A stretch of DNA of 35,644 nucleotides from a virus. The stretch is from positions 1 to 35,644 of the IMG/VR virus record IMGVR_UViG_3300043436_000790. One strand, 5' to 3'. This document shows positions 7,137 through 13,194 of the stretch, piece by piece. The position numbers were made by a program, and so were the translations under genes. Positions within the stretch are counted from its first letter, which is position 1, and the number at the start of each line of letters is the position of its first letter. Under the pieces are notes generated by a model that saw only the letters and a list, made by a program, of their open reading frames with translations, did not search any database and was not told where the DNA came from.

Positions 7137-7850
7137 TTACCACCAATTATCTTCTATCGTAGACTTAGGATACTTAGGTGGTTCTATACCTTTGCTTTCA
7201 TTGTATCCTGTACTTGCATTATTCTTCAGGTACAGATTGAAGGAGTTCTGCGCTTTGCTTATAGTCATTGCTTCTCCTTCCTTTAGTATCTTCCAATTCT
7301 TAAATGATTCCTTTATATTCTTTTCATCTAGGTTGTATATCTCTTGCATTCTAGTAAAGTATGGTCTATGCATTGGCTTTTCCTTTGCCATCTCTACCTC
7401 TACTTCATCCAAAGAAATCAAAGAGTCTTTATTTATTTCCTTCTCTAATTCTTTTACTTCTTTAGTTGGTTTCACTTGCGTTTCACTTGCGTTTCGTGTG
7501 CGTTTCACTTGCGTTTCACTATCGTTTCGCTCACCTTGGTAAGTATCATATTTACAGATAGTTAGCCGTGTCGTTATCGTTTCGCTTTTTAACACAATCA
7601 TTGAATCTTTTTCAAGCATTTTTAAAAACCTTAAAACCTTAGATTTGTTGATTTTCCATCTATTTGCCCAAGTTTCATAGGAGTATATGACCTCACCCCT
7701 ATTGACTTCTAGAAGTTGACCCTTGATCAAAACCTTTTTTGGTTCTATGTTAGCCGACATCAAAATGTCAAGCCACCATTTTAGATACTCCGGCTTAGAC
7801 CATACCCAATGATCTTGAAGTTGCCTGTGTACTTTAATCCATCCGCTCAT
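7137..7850 (-). CDS. Replication initiator (O-/DnaD-like)
   Basis: A 237-residue protein. The N-terminal part holds a winged helix-turn-helix (SYETWANRWKINKSKVLRFLK, residues about 57-77) of the type found in phage replisome organisers. A charged linker follows (about 104-150) with the repeated peptide SETQVK at 111-116 and 122-127. The C-terminal part resembles a conserved DnaD-like helical segment (about 160-210). The linker is encoded by six tandem 11-bp iterons, so the gene probably contains its own origin, as lambda O does. The gene is preceded by a strong terminator within a three-hairpin RNA (7862-7943), implying attenuation. Helicase gene downstream supports the role. Confidence 0.82.
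   Translation of the reverse strand: MSGWIKVHRQLQDHWVWSKPEYLKWWLDILMSANIEPKKVLIKGQLLEVNRGEVIYSYETWANRWKINKSKVLRFLKMLEKDSMIVLKSETITTRLTICKYDTYQGERNDSETQVKRTRNASETQVKPTKEVKELEKEINKDSLISLDEVEVEMAKEKPMHRPYFTRMQEIYNLDEKNIKESFKNWKILKEGEAMTISKAQNSFNLYLKNNASTGYNESKGIEPPKYPKSTIEDNWW
7469..7534. repeat. Six contiguous 11-bp iterons (candidate origin)
   Basis: Six head-to-tail 11-bp units with no spacing start at 7469, 7480, 7491, 7502, 7513 and 7524. Three read GTTTCACTTGC exactly; the others keep GTTTC and vary after it (GTTTCGTGTGC, GTTTCACTATC, GTTTCGCTCAC). A further lone unit starting GTTTCGCTTT lies near 7578. The period is close to one helical turn and is not a multiple of three, so it is not explained by simple codon repetition. 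Their place inside the initiator gene matches the lambda O and lactococcal phage arrangement of origin iterons. Confidence 0.85.
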
Positions 7851-7861
7851 TTTTTGTAAAT

Positions 7862-7894
7862 AAAAAAGCCTGCCAGGTAGGAGTCTGACAGGCT
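7862..7894 (-). terminator. Strong intrinsic terminator before the initiator gene
   Basis: Read on the minus strand, AGCCTGTCAG (7894-7885) pairs with CTGGCAGGCT (7876-7867) in a 10-bp stem with one G-U, loop ACTCCTAC, followed by TTTTTTA (7867-7861). It ends only 11-12 bases before the initiator ATG, so upstream transcription would stop here unless the hairpin is disrupted. Confidence 0.85.
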
Positions 7895-7943
7895 AGGTTT
7901 AGTAAACCTATGGAATCATTTTTGGCTCCTACCTCAAAAATGA
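7867..7943 (-). ncRNA. Three-hairpin leader with kissing loops (attenuator candidate)
   Basis: On the minus strand the transcript would fold into three hairpins. Hairpin 1 pairs TCATTTTTG with CAAAAATGA (7943-7916, perfect 9 bp, 10-base loop). Hairpin 2 is AGGTTT-ACT-AAACCT (7909-7895). Hairpin 3 is the terminator (7894-7867). The loop of hairpin 1 contains AGGTAGGAG (7934-7926 read on minus), which is exactly complementary to CTCCTACCT (7883-7875) in the loop and top of the terminator. The 9-bp pairing could form a loop-loop complex or an antiterminator that opens both stems. This resembles rep-leader attenuators of RNA-controlled plasmids; no known riboswitch class is recognised. Confidence 0.7.
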
Positions 7944-7975
7944 CTCGTGATGAACAAATATAATAAATTTTCCAA

Positions 7976-8128
7976 TTATCCTACTAAATAGCGTTTTTTT
8001 AGTTGGTTATAAATGCACATATAACTAACACCCATTTCTAAAGCTATGACCTTGGTAGGCACACGATCCTGCCATTTTTCAAAGATGACTATCTTCTCGT
8101 ATTCAGTTAGATTTCTCCTTCTTTTCAT
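7976..8128 (-). CDS. Short helix-turn-helix protein
   Basis: A 50-residue basic protein beginning MKRRRNLTEYEK. Residues about 20-47 (DRVPTKVIALEMGVSYMCIY and NQLKKR) form a plausible helix-turn-helix of the kind found in homeodomain-like and resolvase-like DNA-binding proteins. It overlaps the end of the upstream gene by 26 bp and ends 32 bp before the three-hairpin leader. As the last gene before the terminator-attenuator, it could bind that region, though nothing shows this directly. Confidence 0.68.
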   Translation of the reverse strand: MKRRRNLTEYEKIVIFEKWQDRVPTKVIALEMGVSYMCIYNQLKKRYLVG

Positions 8129-8471
8129 GATTATCTAGTATTTCTTCTACTGCATTAATACAATTATGGAAGATACTTCCTCCTTCATCTATAGCCGTGT
8201 GAAGCCTTTCAAATAGGGTTACGAACTCGTGAAACTGCTTGATAGTAGCTTCTCCATTATCGTACCCTTCAAGGTATCTGAATGCCTGCGTAGACTTCCG
8301 CTTCAAAGCGTTGATCATGTTCTTGTGTTTTGTCTGTAGATCCAGATCAAAGAACTTCAACATGGATACATCTTCATAGTAGTCTAGCATGATCTCCTGA
8401 AGGGCTAGGTATACCAAGTATTTCTGTGTAGACCTGTGATTCAATTCGGTTATTATTTCTTCTCGTGTCAT
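8103..8471 (-). CDS. Hypothetical helical protein
   Basis: A 122-residue protein predicted to be nearly all helix, with acidic and basic residues mixed and no transmembrane segment. The start overlaps the previous gene by 4 bp. The C-terminus (EILDNHEKKEKSN) is charged. No family is recognised. It sits among several small helix-turn-helix genes in the early region and may be an accessory replication or host-takeover protein. Confidence 0.65.
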   Translation of the reverse strand: MTREEIITELNHRSTQKYLVYLALQEIMLDYYEDVSMLKFFDLDLQTKHKNMINALKRKSTQAFRYLEGYDNGEATIKQFHEFVTLFERLHTAIDEGGSIFHNCINAVEEILDNHEKKEKSN

Positions 8472-8674
8472 CTGTTCAAATAGTATTTAGCGATTCTTTT
8501 ATCATTTACATTCACCATGTCTGTGACAATATCAAGCCCTTCTTCCCGTAGGTTGGCTATCCTTGCGGATAACCGGAAGCAACCAAACATATTCAAGGCA
8601 TCTAGCTGAGTGATCGAGTAGCCATTCAATAGCCATCCTTTGATCAGCGCAGTTTGTGAGTCGGTGGATTTCAT
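8468..8674 (-). CDS. Small helix-turn-helix domain protein
   Basis: A 68-residue protein that is essentially one winged helix domain. The pattern LIKGWLLNGYSITQLDALNMFG, then RLSARIANLREEGLDIVT, matches the short phage helix-turn-helix family that senses DNA or works with replication proteins (PF14090-like). The residues RLSARIANLREEG form the recognition helix and wing entry. It overlaps both neighbours by 4 bp. A regulatory or origin-accessory role is inferred. Confidence 0.75.
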   Translation of the reverse strand: MKSTDSQTALIKGWLLNGYSITQLDALNMFGCFRLSARIANLREEGLDIVTDMVNVNDKRIAKYYLNR

Positions 8675-8976
8675 GCTGATAGAATTAATTTTTTAGCTTC
8701 ATTGAAATAGGTCAAGAATTCTTTTTCCGTGATAGGATCTATGTTCTCAGGCTTTGCTATATATTGGACATACCTGATATTTTCCATCCTGATAGATGAG
8801 AAGATCTCTAGTGCCTTAATACTTTCTAAGCTACTAGGGTAGTAGGTCACGGAAACTACACAAGTAGGATCTACTAGCTTGTAGTGATTGTACTTGTTTA
8901 TTGTGAAGTACTTTGGTAGAGTGATCTCTGAATCAATCTCTACTGTCTGCTTGATTTTGATTGATAGATTTTCCAT
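8671..8976 (-). CDS. Hypothetical protein
   Basis: A 101-residue protein with a beta-strand-rich N-terminus (IKIKQTVEIDSEITLPKYFT) that resembles the start of small phage proteins with a short beta domain, and a helical C-terminus. There is no signal peptide or transmembrane helix. It starts 14 bp after the stop of a tiny membrane protein and overlaps the next gene by 4 bp. Function unknown. Confidence 0.65.
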   Translation of the reverse strand: MENLSIKIKQTVEIDSEITLPKYFTINKYNHYKLVDPTCVVSVTYYPSSLESIKALEIFSSIRMENIRYVQYIAKPENIDPITEKEFLTYFNEAKKLILSA

Positions 8977-8990
8977 AGGTGAATTTGGTT

Positions 8991-9098
8991 TTATTGTTGC
9001 ATTAATTTAAGCCCTAGCATATAGCCAAGCGCAAAGATGGGAGACATGGCTACGATGAAGTAGATGATTTTGCCTGTGATTTTAAGTGCTTTTTTCAT
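8991..9098 (-). CDS. Tiny single-pass membrane protein
   Basis: A 35-residue protein (MKKALKITGKIIYFIVAMSP...) with a basic N-terminus and one hydrophobic helix spanning about residues 10-31. It is the first gene after the best promoter in the window (9132-9161). The A/T-rich leader and close spacing to the next gene support translation. Function unknown; candidates include a small host-membrane effector. Confidence 0.55.
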   Translation of the reverse strand: MKKALKITGKIIYFIVAMSPIFALGYMLGLKLMQQ

Positions 9099-9131
9099 GG
9101 TGATTTTGGTCTGTTGATGTAATTGAATAGC

Positions 9132-9161
9132 CAAAACTAATAAATAGTTTAGAATGTACAA
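9132..9161 (-). promoter_or_regulatory. Bacteroidota-type promoter
   Basis: On the minus strand TTG (9161-9159) is followed by 19 bases and then TAGTTTTG (9139-9132), a perfect match to the Bacteroidota -7 consensus TAnnTTTG. Expected transcription start is near 9125, about 27 bp before the tiny membrane protein gene. It lies in the 69-bp gap after the gene at 9168-9497. Confidence 0.6.
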
Positions 9162-9167
9162 TACCTT

Positions 9168-9497
9168 TCAAGAAAATTTTTGAATTAATTTTTTATCCGT
9201 AGCCTCCTTGACTATATCCGCTACTAGTTTGAACTTCACTTGTAGATCTTCGGCTATCTCTTTTTTAGTGTATCCCCAACAGGATAGGGTTATGACCCTG
9301 TTCACTAATTCCTTCGGCATCTCATTTACTAGATTCCCTCTAGGGTTATTTGAGGACACCTCAAGGATCACATAAAGGATGTAGTTGACAGTTGTCAATC
9401 GTATGCCCATCATCTCAGCTATCTGATTTTTCGTGTGACCTAGGGTGTAAAGATCCTTTACAAGAGGCACTAGGCTTTCGTGTTTGCAAGTTGCCAT
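9168..9497 (-). CDS. Double helix-turn-helix DNA-binding protein
   Basis: A 109-residue protein with two similar helix-turn-helix motifs: HTKNQIAEMMGIRLTTVNYI at about residues 21-40 and YTKKEIAEDLQVKFKLVADI at about 76-95. The internal duplication suggests it binds a dyad as a monomer or bridges sites. It overlaps the previous small gene by 28 bp. It is followed by a non-coding gap carrying a promoter, so it closes one transcript segment. A regulator of early transcription is the likely role. Confidence 0.75.
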   Translation of the reverse strand: MATCKHESLVPLVKDLYTLGHTKNQIAEMMGIRLTTVNYILYVILEVSSNNPRGNLVNEMPKELVNRVITLSCWGYTKKEIAEDLQVKFKLVADIVKEATDKKLIQKFS

Positions 9498-9616
9498 AGT
9501 CTTTCGAATGTTTCGTTGAATGGTAGCTTTTCGTTTTGGTAGGTAGACTTCACCCCCTTAGGGGCTAGGTCTCCAGGTCTCTTGATGAATTTTCCTAGGT
9601 ATAGATATGCTTTCAT
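9470..9616 (-). CDS. Small hypothetical protein
   Basis: A 48-residue protein starting MKAYLYLGKFIKRPGDLAPK. Its ATG overlaps the upstream stop (ATGA) and its end overlaps the double helix-turn-helix gene by 28 bp. Without it the 115 bases between the neighbours would be non-coding in an otherwise gapless operon, which is the main support. No family is recognised. Confidence 0.55.
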   Translation of the reverse strand: MKAYLYLGKFIKRPGDLAPKGVKSTYQNEKLPFNETFERLWQLANTKA

Positions 9617-9831
9617 TTTTCTCCGTATGTTTCGTTATAGTATTCTTCTGCTAATTTTTTATTTATGTCTGCTAATCCTTTTATATCCCACTCAGACTGT
9701 CCGTTTAAATGTGCAATTTTAATCTGCTGCTTTTCCATCTCTTCGGCTACTACAAATCTCATATCCAAATATGAATTAGTGCCTTGTTCAGTAATCTTTT
9801 CAAATAACCATTGAACTGCTGTCTGTTTCAT
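9613..9831 (-). CDS. Conserved small phage protein
   Basis: A 72-residue protein starting MKQTAVQWLFEKI and ending EEYYNETYGEK. This layout (MKQTAVEWL..., a middle EEMEKQQI helix and an AEEYYNETF-like end) is recognisable from many phages and prophages of Bacteroidota, where it is carried as a small conserved gene of unknown function. It overlaps both neighbours by 4 bp in the recombination operon. Confidence 0.75.
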   Translation of the reverse strand: MKQTAVQWLFEKITEQGTNSYLDMRFVVAEEMEKQQIKIAHLNGQSEWDIKGLADINKKLAEEYYNETYGEK

Positions 9832-10310
9832 TTTATCTGTAGGTTAAAATTTTCTACTAGTCTAGCACCCGTGATTGAGTACCCTTCCTTGATTGCTTTC
9901 TTGATTGCTACTTTGTCCGCTGTGATCGTGATCTTCTTTACCTGCCAATCTACCGGTAAAGCCTCTGGTATTTCCACCTCCACAGCCTCTGATCTTCTTA
10001 GTGAGATCTTGAATAGGGGTGATTCTATCTTCTCTATTCCGCTTACTAACATGGCTTTCTTGAGGCTTTCGGTTAACCATGTGACCTTCTTATCCCTGCT
10101 TTCTTTCATGGTCTTTAAACGCTTAATTTCGGCATCTATGGCATCGCTCTCACTTTGGTAGTTGCTGATCACCTTGGCATAGTTAATGCCTTTGATCTGT
10201 AGCTGTTCCTGATTGATGAGCAGTTCTTGCTCTAGTTCCGGAGTAAGTTCTTCGGTTTCAAGAAGCGCAGCTAAGTACTGCGCCTCTTGGGTGATTTCGT
10301 ATAAGTTCAT
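9828..10310 (-). CDS. Siphovirus Gp157-like protein
   Basis: A 160-residue protein with the Gp157 layout: MNLYEIT start, an acidic helical N-terminus (about 15-35), a long coiled-coil segment with the KRLKTMKESRDKKVTWLTESLKK-type core (about 60-85; read here in two parts), then a beta-rich C-terminus ending VENFNLQIK. The family is found next to recombination genes in siphoviruses and was first noted in a phage-resistance context in Streptococcus thermophilus. It overlaps the ERF gene by 4 bp, so the two proteins are probably made together. Confidence 0.85.
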   Translation of the reverse strand: MNLYEITQEAQYLAALLETEELTPELEQELLINQEQLQIKGINYAKVISNYQSESDAIDAEIKRLKTMKESRDKKVTWLTESLKKAMLVSGIEKIESPLFKISLRRSEAVEVEIPEALPVDWQVKKITITADKVAIKKAIKEGYSITGARLVENFNLQIK

Positions 10311-10858
10311 AGTAGTCCTTCGATTATTTGTTTTTGATCCTTGGTTAGGTTGTATTTCTTTAGTGCCTCCTTGGCTGTCTTCTGCTGCTCTGGTGTACCA
10401 TTCAAGTACTGAACTATTCCGGAGAACTGTGCTTCTGTAGGTGCTACCTTAGAAGGTGTAGGTGCTTGCCGTACAGGTCTCATTGCTGCCTCTGCATCAT
10501 CATCTGAGATGGCTAGGTTTAGGACTGAAGTCAAGCCGTATCTTCTAGCGTAACTCAATGCACTACCCTGAGCCTGTGGGTCATTCTGCCGTACTACTTG
10601 CAAGGTGTAGGTAGCTGATAAATACTCACCTGTCTCCGCATGGATCAGCATAGTTGTGAGCCCATCCCCATCAGGGAACTGTGCAATAACTAGACCTGCC
10701 TTCTCCATAGGTTCGGATATCTCCGTGATGATGTGCGGAAGGCTTGCGTAGTTACTTTTGAAGAATGGGTTCTTTGCATCCTTAGAGATGCGCCCGACCA
10801 TAGCGTGAAACTTGGCTAGTCCTTGGGTAAGGTTTGTGATACTTGGTGATCTTTCCAT
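10307..10858 (-). CDS. erf: ERF-family single-strand annealing recombinase
   Basis: A 183-residue protein of the ERF superfamily, which anneals complementary single strands in phage recombination. The family signatures are clear: NPFFKSNYASLPHI at residues 30-43, a GLTTMLIHAETGEYL beta region at 66-80, and GSALSYARRYGLTSVLNL at 98-115 followed by DDDAEAA. The C-terminal part (about 130-183) is a linker plus a short helical domain. No exonuclease partner gene is seen nearby; the Gp157-like gene follows instead. Confidence 0.92.
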   Translation of the reverse strand: MERSPSITNLTQGLAKFHAMVGRISKDAKNPFFKSNYASLPHIITEISEPMEKAGLVIAQFPDGDGLTTMLIHAETGEYLSATYTLQVVRQNDPQAQGSALSYARRYGLTSVLNLAISDDDAEAAMRPVRQAPTPSKVAPTEAQFSGIVQYLNGTPEQQKTAKEALKKYNLTKDQKQIIEGLL

Positions 10859-10878
10859 TGGTTTTTTTGTTTGGTTGT

Positions 10879-11133
10879 TTAGTAGTTTCTTTCAATTTCG
10901 ATTTCTAGTTCCATAAGCATAGACCTAGTAGGGATTACTTCATAGCCGTGTTCATATGATGATAGGCTTCTAGTGTACTCGATAGTGATCTCCATCTCCC
11001 CATAGGCAGGAGCAAATTCACTTTCATCTTCCCCTGTGTGTTCTATGGTGTAGTCACCTATCCAAAGGTAGTCTTGACCTTCGTAGGTGAATGTGATCTC
11101 TTGATCGTGATAGTGTTCTGAATTGTAGTTCAT
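10879..11133 (-). CDS. Acidic hypothetical protein
   Basis: An 84-residue, strongly acidic protein rich in Glu and Tyr and predicted to be mostly beta strand (EITFTYEGQDYLWIGDYTI and MEITIEYTRSL). The acidity suggests a DNA-mimic or a protein-binding role, but no motif supports one. It is the second leftward gene after the divergent control region and is separated from the first by a small GC-rich hairpin. Confidence 0.68.
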   Translation of the reverse strand: MNYNSEHYHDQEITFTYEGQDYLWIGDYTIEHTGEDESEFAPAYGEMEITIEYTRSLSSYEHGYEVIPTRSMLMELEIEIERNY

Positions 11134-11148
11134 TTTTTTTAGGGTTTA

Positions 11149-11169
11149 AAGTAAAGCCCCCGAAGGGGT
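11149..11169 (-). terminator. Weak hairpin with TTCG loop
   Basis: On the minus strand CCCC-TTCG-GGGG (11168-11157) is followed by a T-rich but broken tract, CTTTACTTT. It sits 9 bp after the stop of the 58-residue gene and 23 bp before the next ATG. It could be a partial terminator or an RNA-stabilising hairpin. Confidence 0.4.
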
Positions 11170-11176
11170 AAGATTA

Positions 11177-11353
11177 TTAGTTCATTTCGTAAATTCTCAT
11201 TTCAATTTCTGTTCTTGAAATGATTTGAAATCTGCCTCTGAAATATCTGTAATATCTCATTCCGTTTTTTGTAAGTTGGCTATGAATAGACATCACATTT
11301 CCGTTTTCAAATTTGATGTATTCGCCTGTGAAGTTTTTTTCTGAAGTTGTCAT
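11177..11353 (-). CDS. First leftward early gene, small hypothetical protein
   Basis: A 58-residue protein starting MTTSEKNFTGEYIKFENG, predicted beta-rich then helical, with a basic middle (MRYYRYFRGRFQ). It is the first gene left of the divergent control region, so it should be among the earliest transcribed. Apart from it, the 366 bp between 11134 and 11499 hold only control sequence. No family is recognised. Confidence 0.6.
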   Translation of the reverse strand: MTTSEKNFTGEYIKFENGNVMSIHSQLTKNGMRYYRYFRGRFQIISRTEIEMRIYEMN

Positions 11354-11363
11354 GGTGCTTTTG

Positions 11364-11399
11364 GTTAGATGTCCTTGTTTGATGAATCAAATATCTAAC
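11364..11399. promoter_or_regulatory. Nested inverted repeat in the divergent control region
   Basis: An outer repeat GTTAGAT (11364-11370) / ATCTAAC (11393-11399) encloses an inner one TTTGAT-GA-ATCAAA (11378-11391). A further GTTAGAT lies at 11448-11454. The element sits 11 bp before the leftward gene start and is well placed for an operator controlling leftward and perhaps rightward transcription. The bases between it and 11499 are A/T-rich with no clear consensus promoter. Confidence 0.5.
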
Positions 11400-11499
11400 T
11401 TATAAATGAAATAAAAAAATATTTATTAAAAAACTTTCGACAAAATGTTAGATTTTTTTCAAGCGTATCTTTTTATCCCTATAACTTGCAAATAAAACT

Positions 11500-11751
11500 A
11501 TGGAAGAATCAGAGATCATCAACCCCTTTGGATACGGCAAAGCCTCTAAGGTCATGGATGAAAATCGAAAGCCTGCGGAATGGTGGGCAGACTATGTGCA
11601 GTTCAATGAGGTGGTAGCAGAAAATGAATTCTATGTACTTTTTGCGGATGGATTCCTGATCAAGAAGGGAAGGTCAAAGTTTAGATCAAGTCAATACCTG
11701 GTAGGGGATAGGTTTAAATCATTTAAAAAATGCCATGAAGAAGGAAATTAA
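11500..11751 (+). CDS. Hypothetical protein, first rightward gene
   Basis: An 83-residue protein (MEESEIINPFGYGKASKVMD...) opening the only rightward operon. It is Lys/Arg- and aromatic-rich at the C-terminus with no transmembrane segment. It starts after an A/T-rich leader (AAATAAAACT) typical of Bacteroidota. Its end overlaps the start of a tiny membrane protein by 17 bp. No family is recognised; a role in early host takeover is only a guess from position. Confidence 0.7.
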   Translation: MEESEIINPFGYGKASKVMDENRKPAEWWADYVQFNEVVAENEFYVLFADGFLIKKGRSKFRSSQYLVGDRFKSFKKCHEEGN

Positions 11752-11845
11752 ATCTTTCTTCTTTTGGATAGGAGCAGCATTGTTATTTGCTTTGCTTACC
11801 ATTTGGTGGTACTACTTTATAAAAATTCAACCGATCCTTTACTAA
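11735..11845 (+). CDS. Tiny single-pass membrane protein
   Basis: A 36-residue protein (MKKEIKSFFFWIGAALLFAL...) with a basic start and one hydrophobic helix at about residues 8-30. It overlaps the previous gene by 17 bp and shares TAATG with the next start, a classic coupled arrangement that supports real translation. Function unknown. Confidence 0.6.
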   Translation: MKKEIKSFFFWIGAALLFALLTIWWYYFIKIQPILY

Positions 11846-12177
11846 TGCAAAATTTTGTCCAAGAAGTTTCAACTTACCTTTTAGAAATCCGTGAACTGCT
11901 AGTCTCAAAGAATCTCAAGTACGGCAACTCTGCCCTAGAACCCCTAGGTGTATTCTCTCAGTTGTCCGCAAAAGAAGGACTACTTGTACGAATAGATGAT
12001 AAATTGAAGAGGATTAAGAATGGATCACTACAAAAGGATGATGAAGATGTGATCAATGATCTGATCGGATACCTGGTTCTTCTGAAGATAGAAACAAATA
12101 GAGCCAAATTAGAAAGAAAAAAAGACTTAGATATCCTACAGGAAAGGCTTAATAGTAGGATAGCAAATGAAGATTGA
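11845..12177 (+). CDS. DUF1599-like nucleotide-modification associated protein
   Basis: A 110-residue protein. The in-frame start further upstream is rejected in favour of the ATG at 11845, which shares bases with the preceding stop (TAATG). The segment SKNLKYGNSALEPLGVF, then RIDDKLKRIKNG, then EDVINDLIGYLVLL matches the pattern of DUF1599 (nucleotide modification associated domain 1), a helical MazG-like fold found in phages. These proteins are thought to act on nucleotides or their pools. The Asp/Glu residues in the IDDK and EDVINDL segments would be the metal-binding ones. Confidence 0.75.
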   Translation: MQNFVQEVSTYLLEIRELLVSKNLKYGNSALEPLGVFSQLSAKEGLLVRIDDKLKRIKNGSLQKDDEDVINDLIGYLVLLKIETNRAKLERKKDLDILQERLNSRIANED

Positions 12178-12180
12178 TAC

Positions 12181-12372
12181 ATGAGTCCTGATATCACCAT
12201 GTGCAAGGGTGAAGGCTGCCCATTTAAAGAAGGATGCTTCCGCTACACATCAAAGCCTAGTGAATATCAATGGTATTTTAAATCACCACCATTCAAGGAA
12301 GATAGATGTGAGATGTATTGGGGAGATCTTCAAACAGATATATGGCAGCAGCTAAAGGATATCATAAAGTAA
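12181..12372 (+). CDS. Small Cys-rich protein
   Basis: A 63-residue protein with four cysteines in the first 45 residues (CKGEGCPFKEGC, then RCEMYW), a spacing that could bind zinc or an iron-sulfur cluster. The pattern CxxExCPxxxxCxRY is familiar from small uncharacterised phage genes in Bacteroidota. It is the last gene of the rightward operon and is followed by a hairpin terminator. Confidence 0.7.
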   Translation: MSPDITMCKGEGCPFKEGCFRYTSKPSEYQWYFKSPPFKEDRCEMYWGDLQTDIWQQLKDIIK

Positions 12373-12379
12373 AAGGATT

Positions 12380-12409
12380 TTTACAAATCTGCTGTACTTT
12401 GTAAATTTT
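12380..12409 (+). terminator. Terminator at the convergent junction
   Basis: TTTACAAA (12380-12387) and TTTGTAAA (12398-12405) form an 8-bp stem with a 10-base loop, followed by TTTTAT on the plus strand. It lies between the end of the rightward operon (12372) and the end of the leftward late genes (12413). The stem is A/T-rich and so moderate in strength; it may also slow leftward transcription. Confidence 0.55.
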
Positions 12410-12412
12410 ATA

Positions 12413-12658
12413 TTACTCTAAATCTGTTTCTTGATCAAGGTGGAGGATCTCACTCCTGATCTCTTTGTAGTCTCCTTTTATTAAGCAGGTGGTATTGTCA
12501 TAGAACCCCATGATCTGGATGTCATGCATTAACTCCTGCACATATTGGATGTCCCCTACCCGTACCATTCGCCTTGACCATTCATGTTTTACCTCCAAGC
12601 CTAAAGACTTCCAATCAATTGTTTGACCGGAAAGCATTACATCTATTTCGATCCACAT
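12413..12658 (-). CDS. Hypothetical protein, last leftward late gene
   Basis: An 81-residue soluble protein with alternating strands and helices (MWIEIDVMLSGQTIDW..., TTCLIKGDYKEIRSEIL). It shares one base with the stop of the envelope-anchored protein upstream. It ends at the convergent junction and is the last gene of the leftward late transcript. No family is recognised. Confidence 0.65.
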   Translation of the reverse strand: MWIEIDVMLSGQTIDWKSLGLEVKHEWSRRMVRVGDIQYVQELMHDIQIMGFYDNTTCLIKGDYKEIRSEILHLDQETDLE

Positions 12659-13194
12659 TAGAATAGCTTTTTAGATAGACCCAAGGTGTGAACTTTTGTC
12701 ACAGGTTCGTAGCCGTATTCAAATAGATACTTGTTGTCCAAGTAGGAAACTTTTGCCATTGGTTGGATTAATGAATTAACCCCTGCACCTAGGTAGATCC
12801 CCTTTGGCTTTTGGATGATTGTCTTTGTTTCCGTGTTGGTGATCGTGTTGGTTACAACAGGTATTTTGAAATCGTTCGTAGCAGTCATTTTTAGGACTTC
12901 TCCAAGGACTTCACCGCTTACATTGGTACTTCCATACTCAGAAGGAATGGAGGTCTTAAACAGGCTTATTTGTGGCTTAAAATCAACAAGGATAGTATCC
13001 CTTAAAACTTCTGTTTTGATCTTGGTTTTTGGAACATAAATAGTATCTAATACATGAGAGTAAATTGTGTCACTTTCTACCTTCGTTTCAAACTTGTACA
13101 CTGTCTCTACCTCTGGTCTAGGGAATACTACAAAAGCTAGGATCACCCCTGCAAGAAAGGATATAACTGCAATTTGAATTCTTTGATCAATCAT
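12658..13194 (-). CDS. Membrane-anchored periplasmic protein
   Basis: A 178-residue protein with an N-terminal anchor (residues 7-25, IAVISFLAGVILAFVVF) and a long beta-rich periplasmic part with repeated DTIY/DTI segments. The C-terminus (YLGAGVNSLIQPMAKVSYLD, then LFEYGYEPVTKVHTLGLSKKLF-type strands ending in Phe) looks like outer-membrane beta hairpins. One end in the inner membrane and one suited to the outer membrane would fit an envelope-spanning lysis protein (spanin-like). It is four genes downstream of the endolysin. This is inference from layout only. Confidence 0.68.
   Translation of the reverse strand: MIDQRIQIAVISFLAGVILAFVVFPRPEVETVYKFETKVESDTIYSHVLDTIYVPKTKIKTEVLRDTILVDFKPQISLFKTSIPSEYGSTNVSGEVLGEVLKMTATNDFKIPVVTNTITNTETKTIIQKPKGIYLGAGVNSLIQPMAKVSYLDNKYLFEYGYEPVTKVHTLGLSKKLF

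Noticed and set aside
7469-7534. A CRISPR or simple microsatellite
   Set aside because: Units are only 11 bp, contiguous and without spacers; position in an initiator gene fits iterons.
7012-7542. A 176-codon plus-strand frame over the initiator and helical gene
   Set aside because: Antisense shadow of two well-supported genes, with hydrophobic low-quality composition and no leader.
11764-11844. Longer start for the DUF1599-like gene
   Set aside because: The extension overlaps the tiny membrane gene in another frame; the ATG at 11845 is coupled through TAATG and begins just before the conserved domain.
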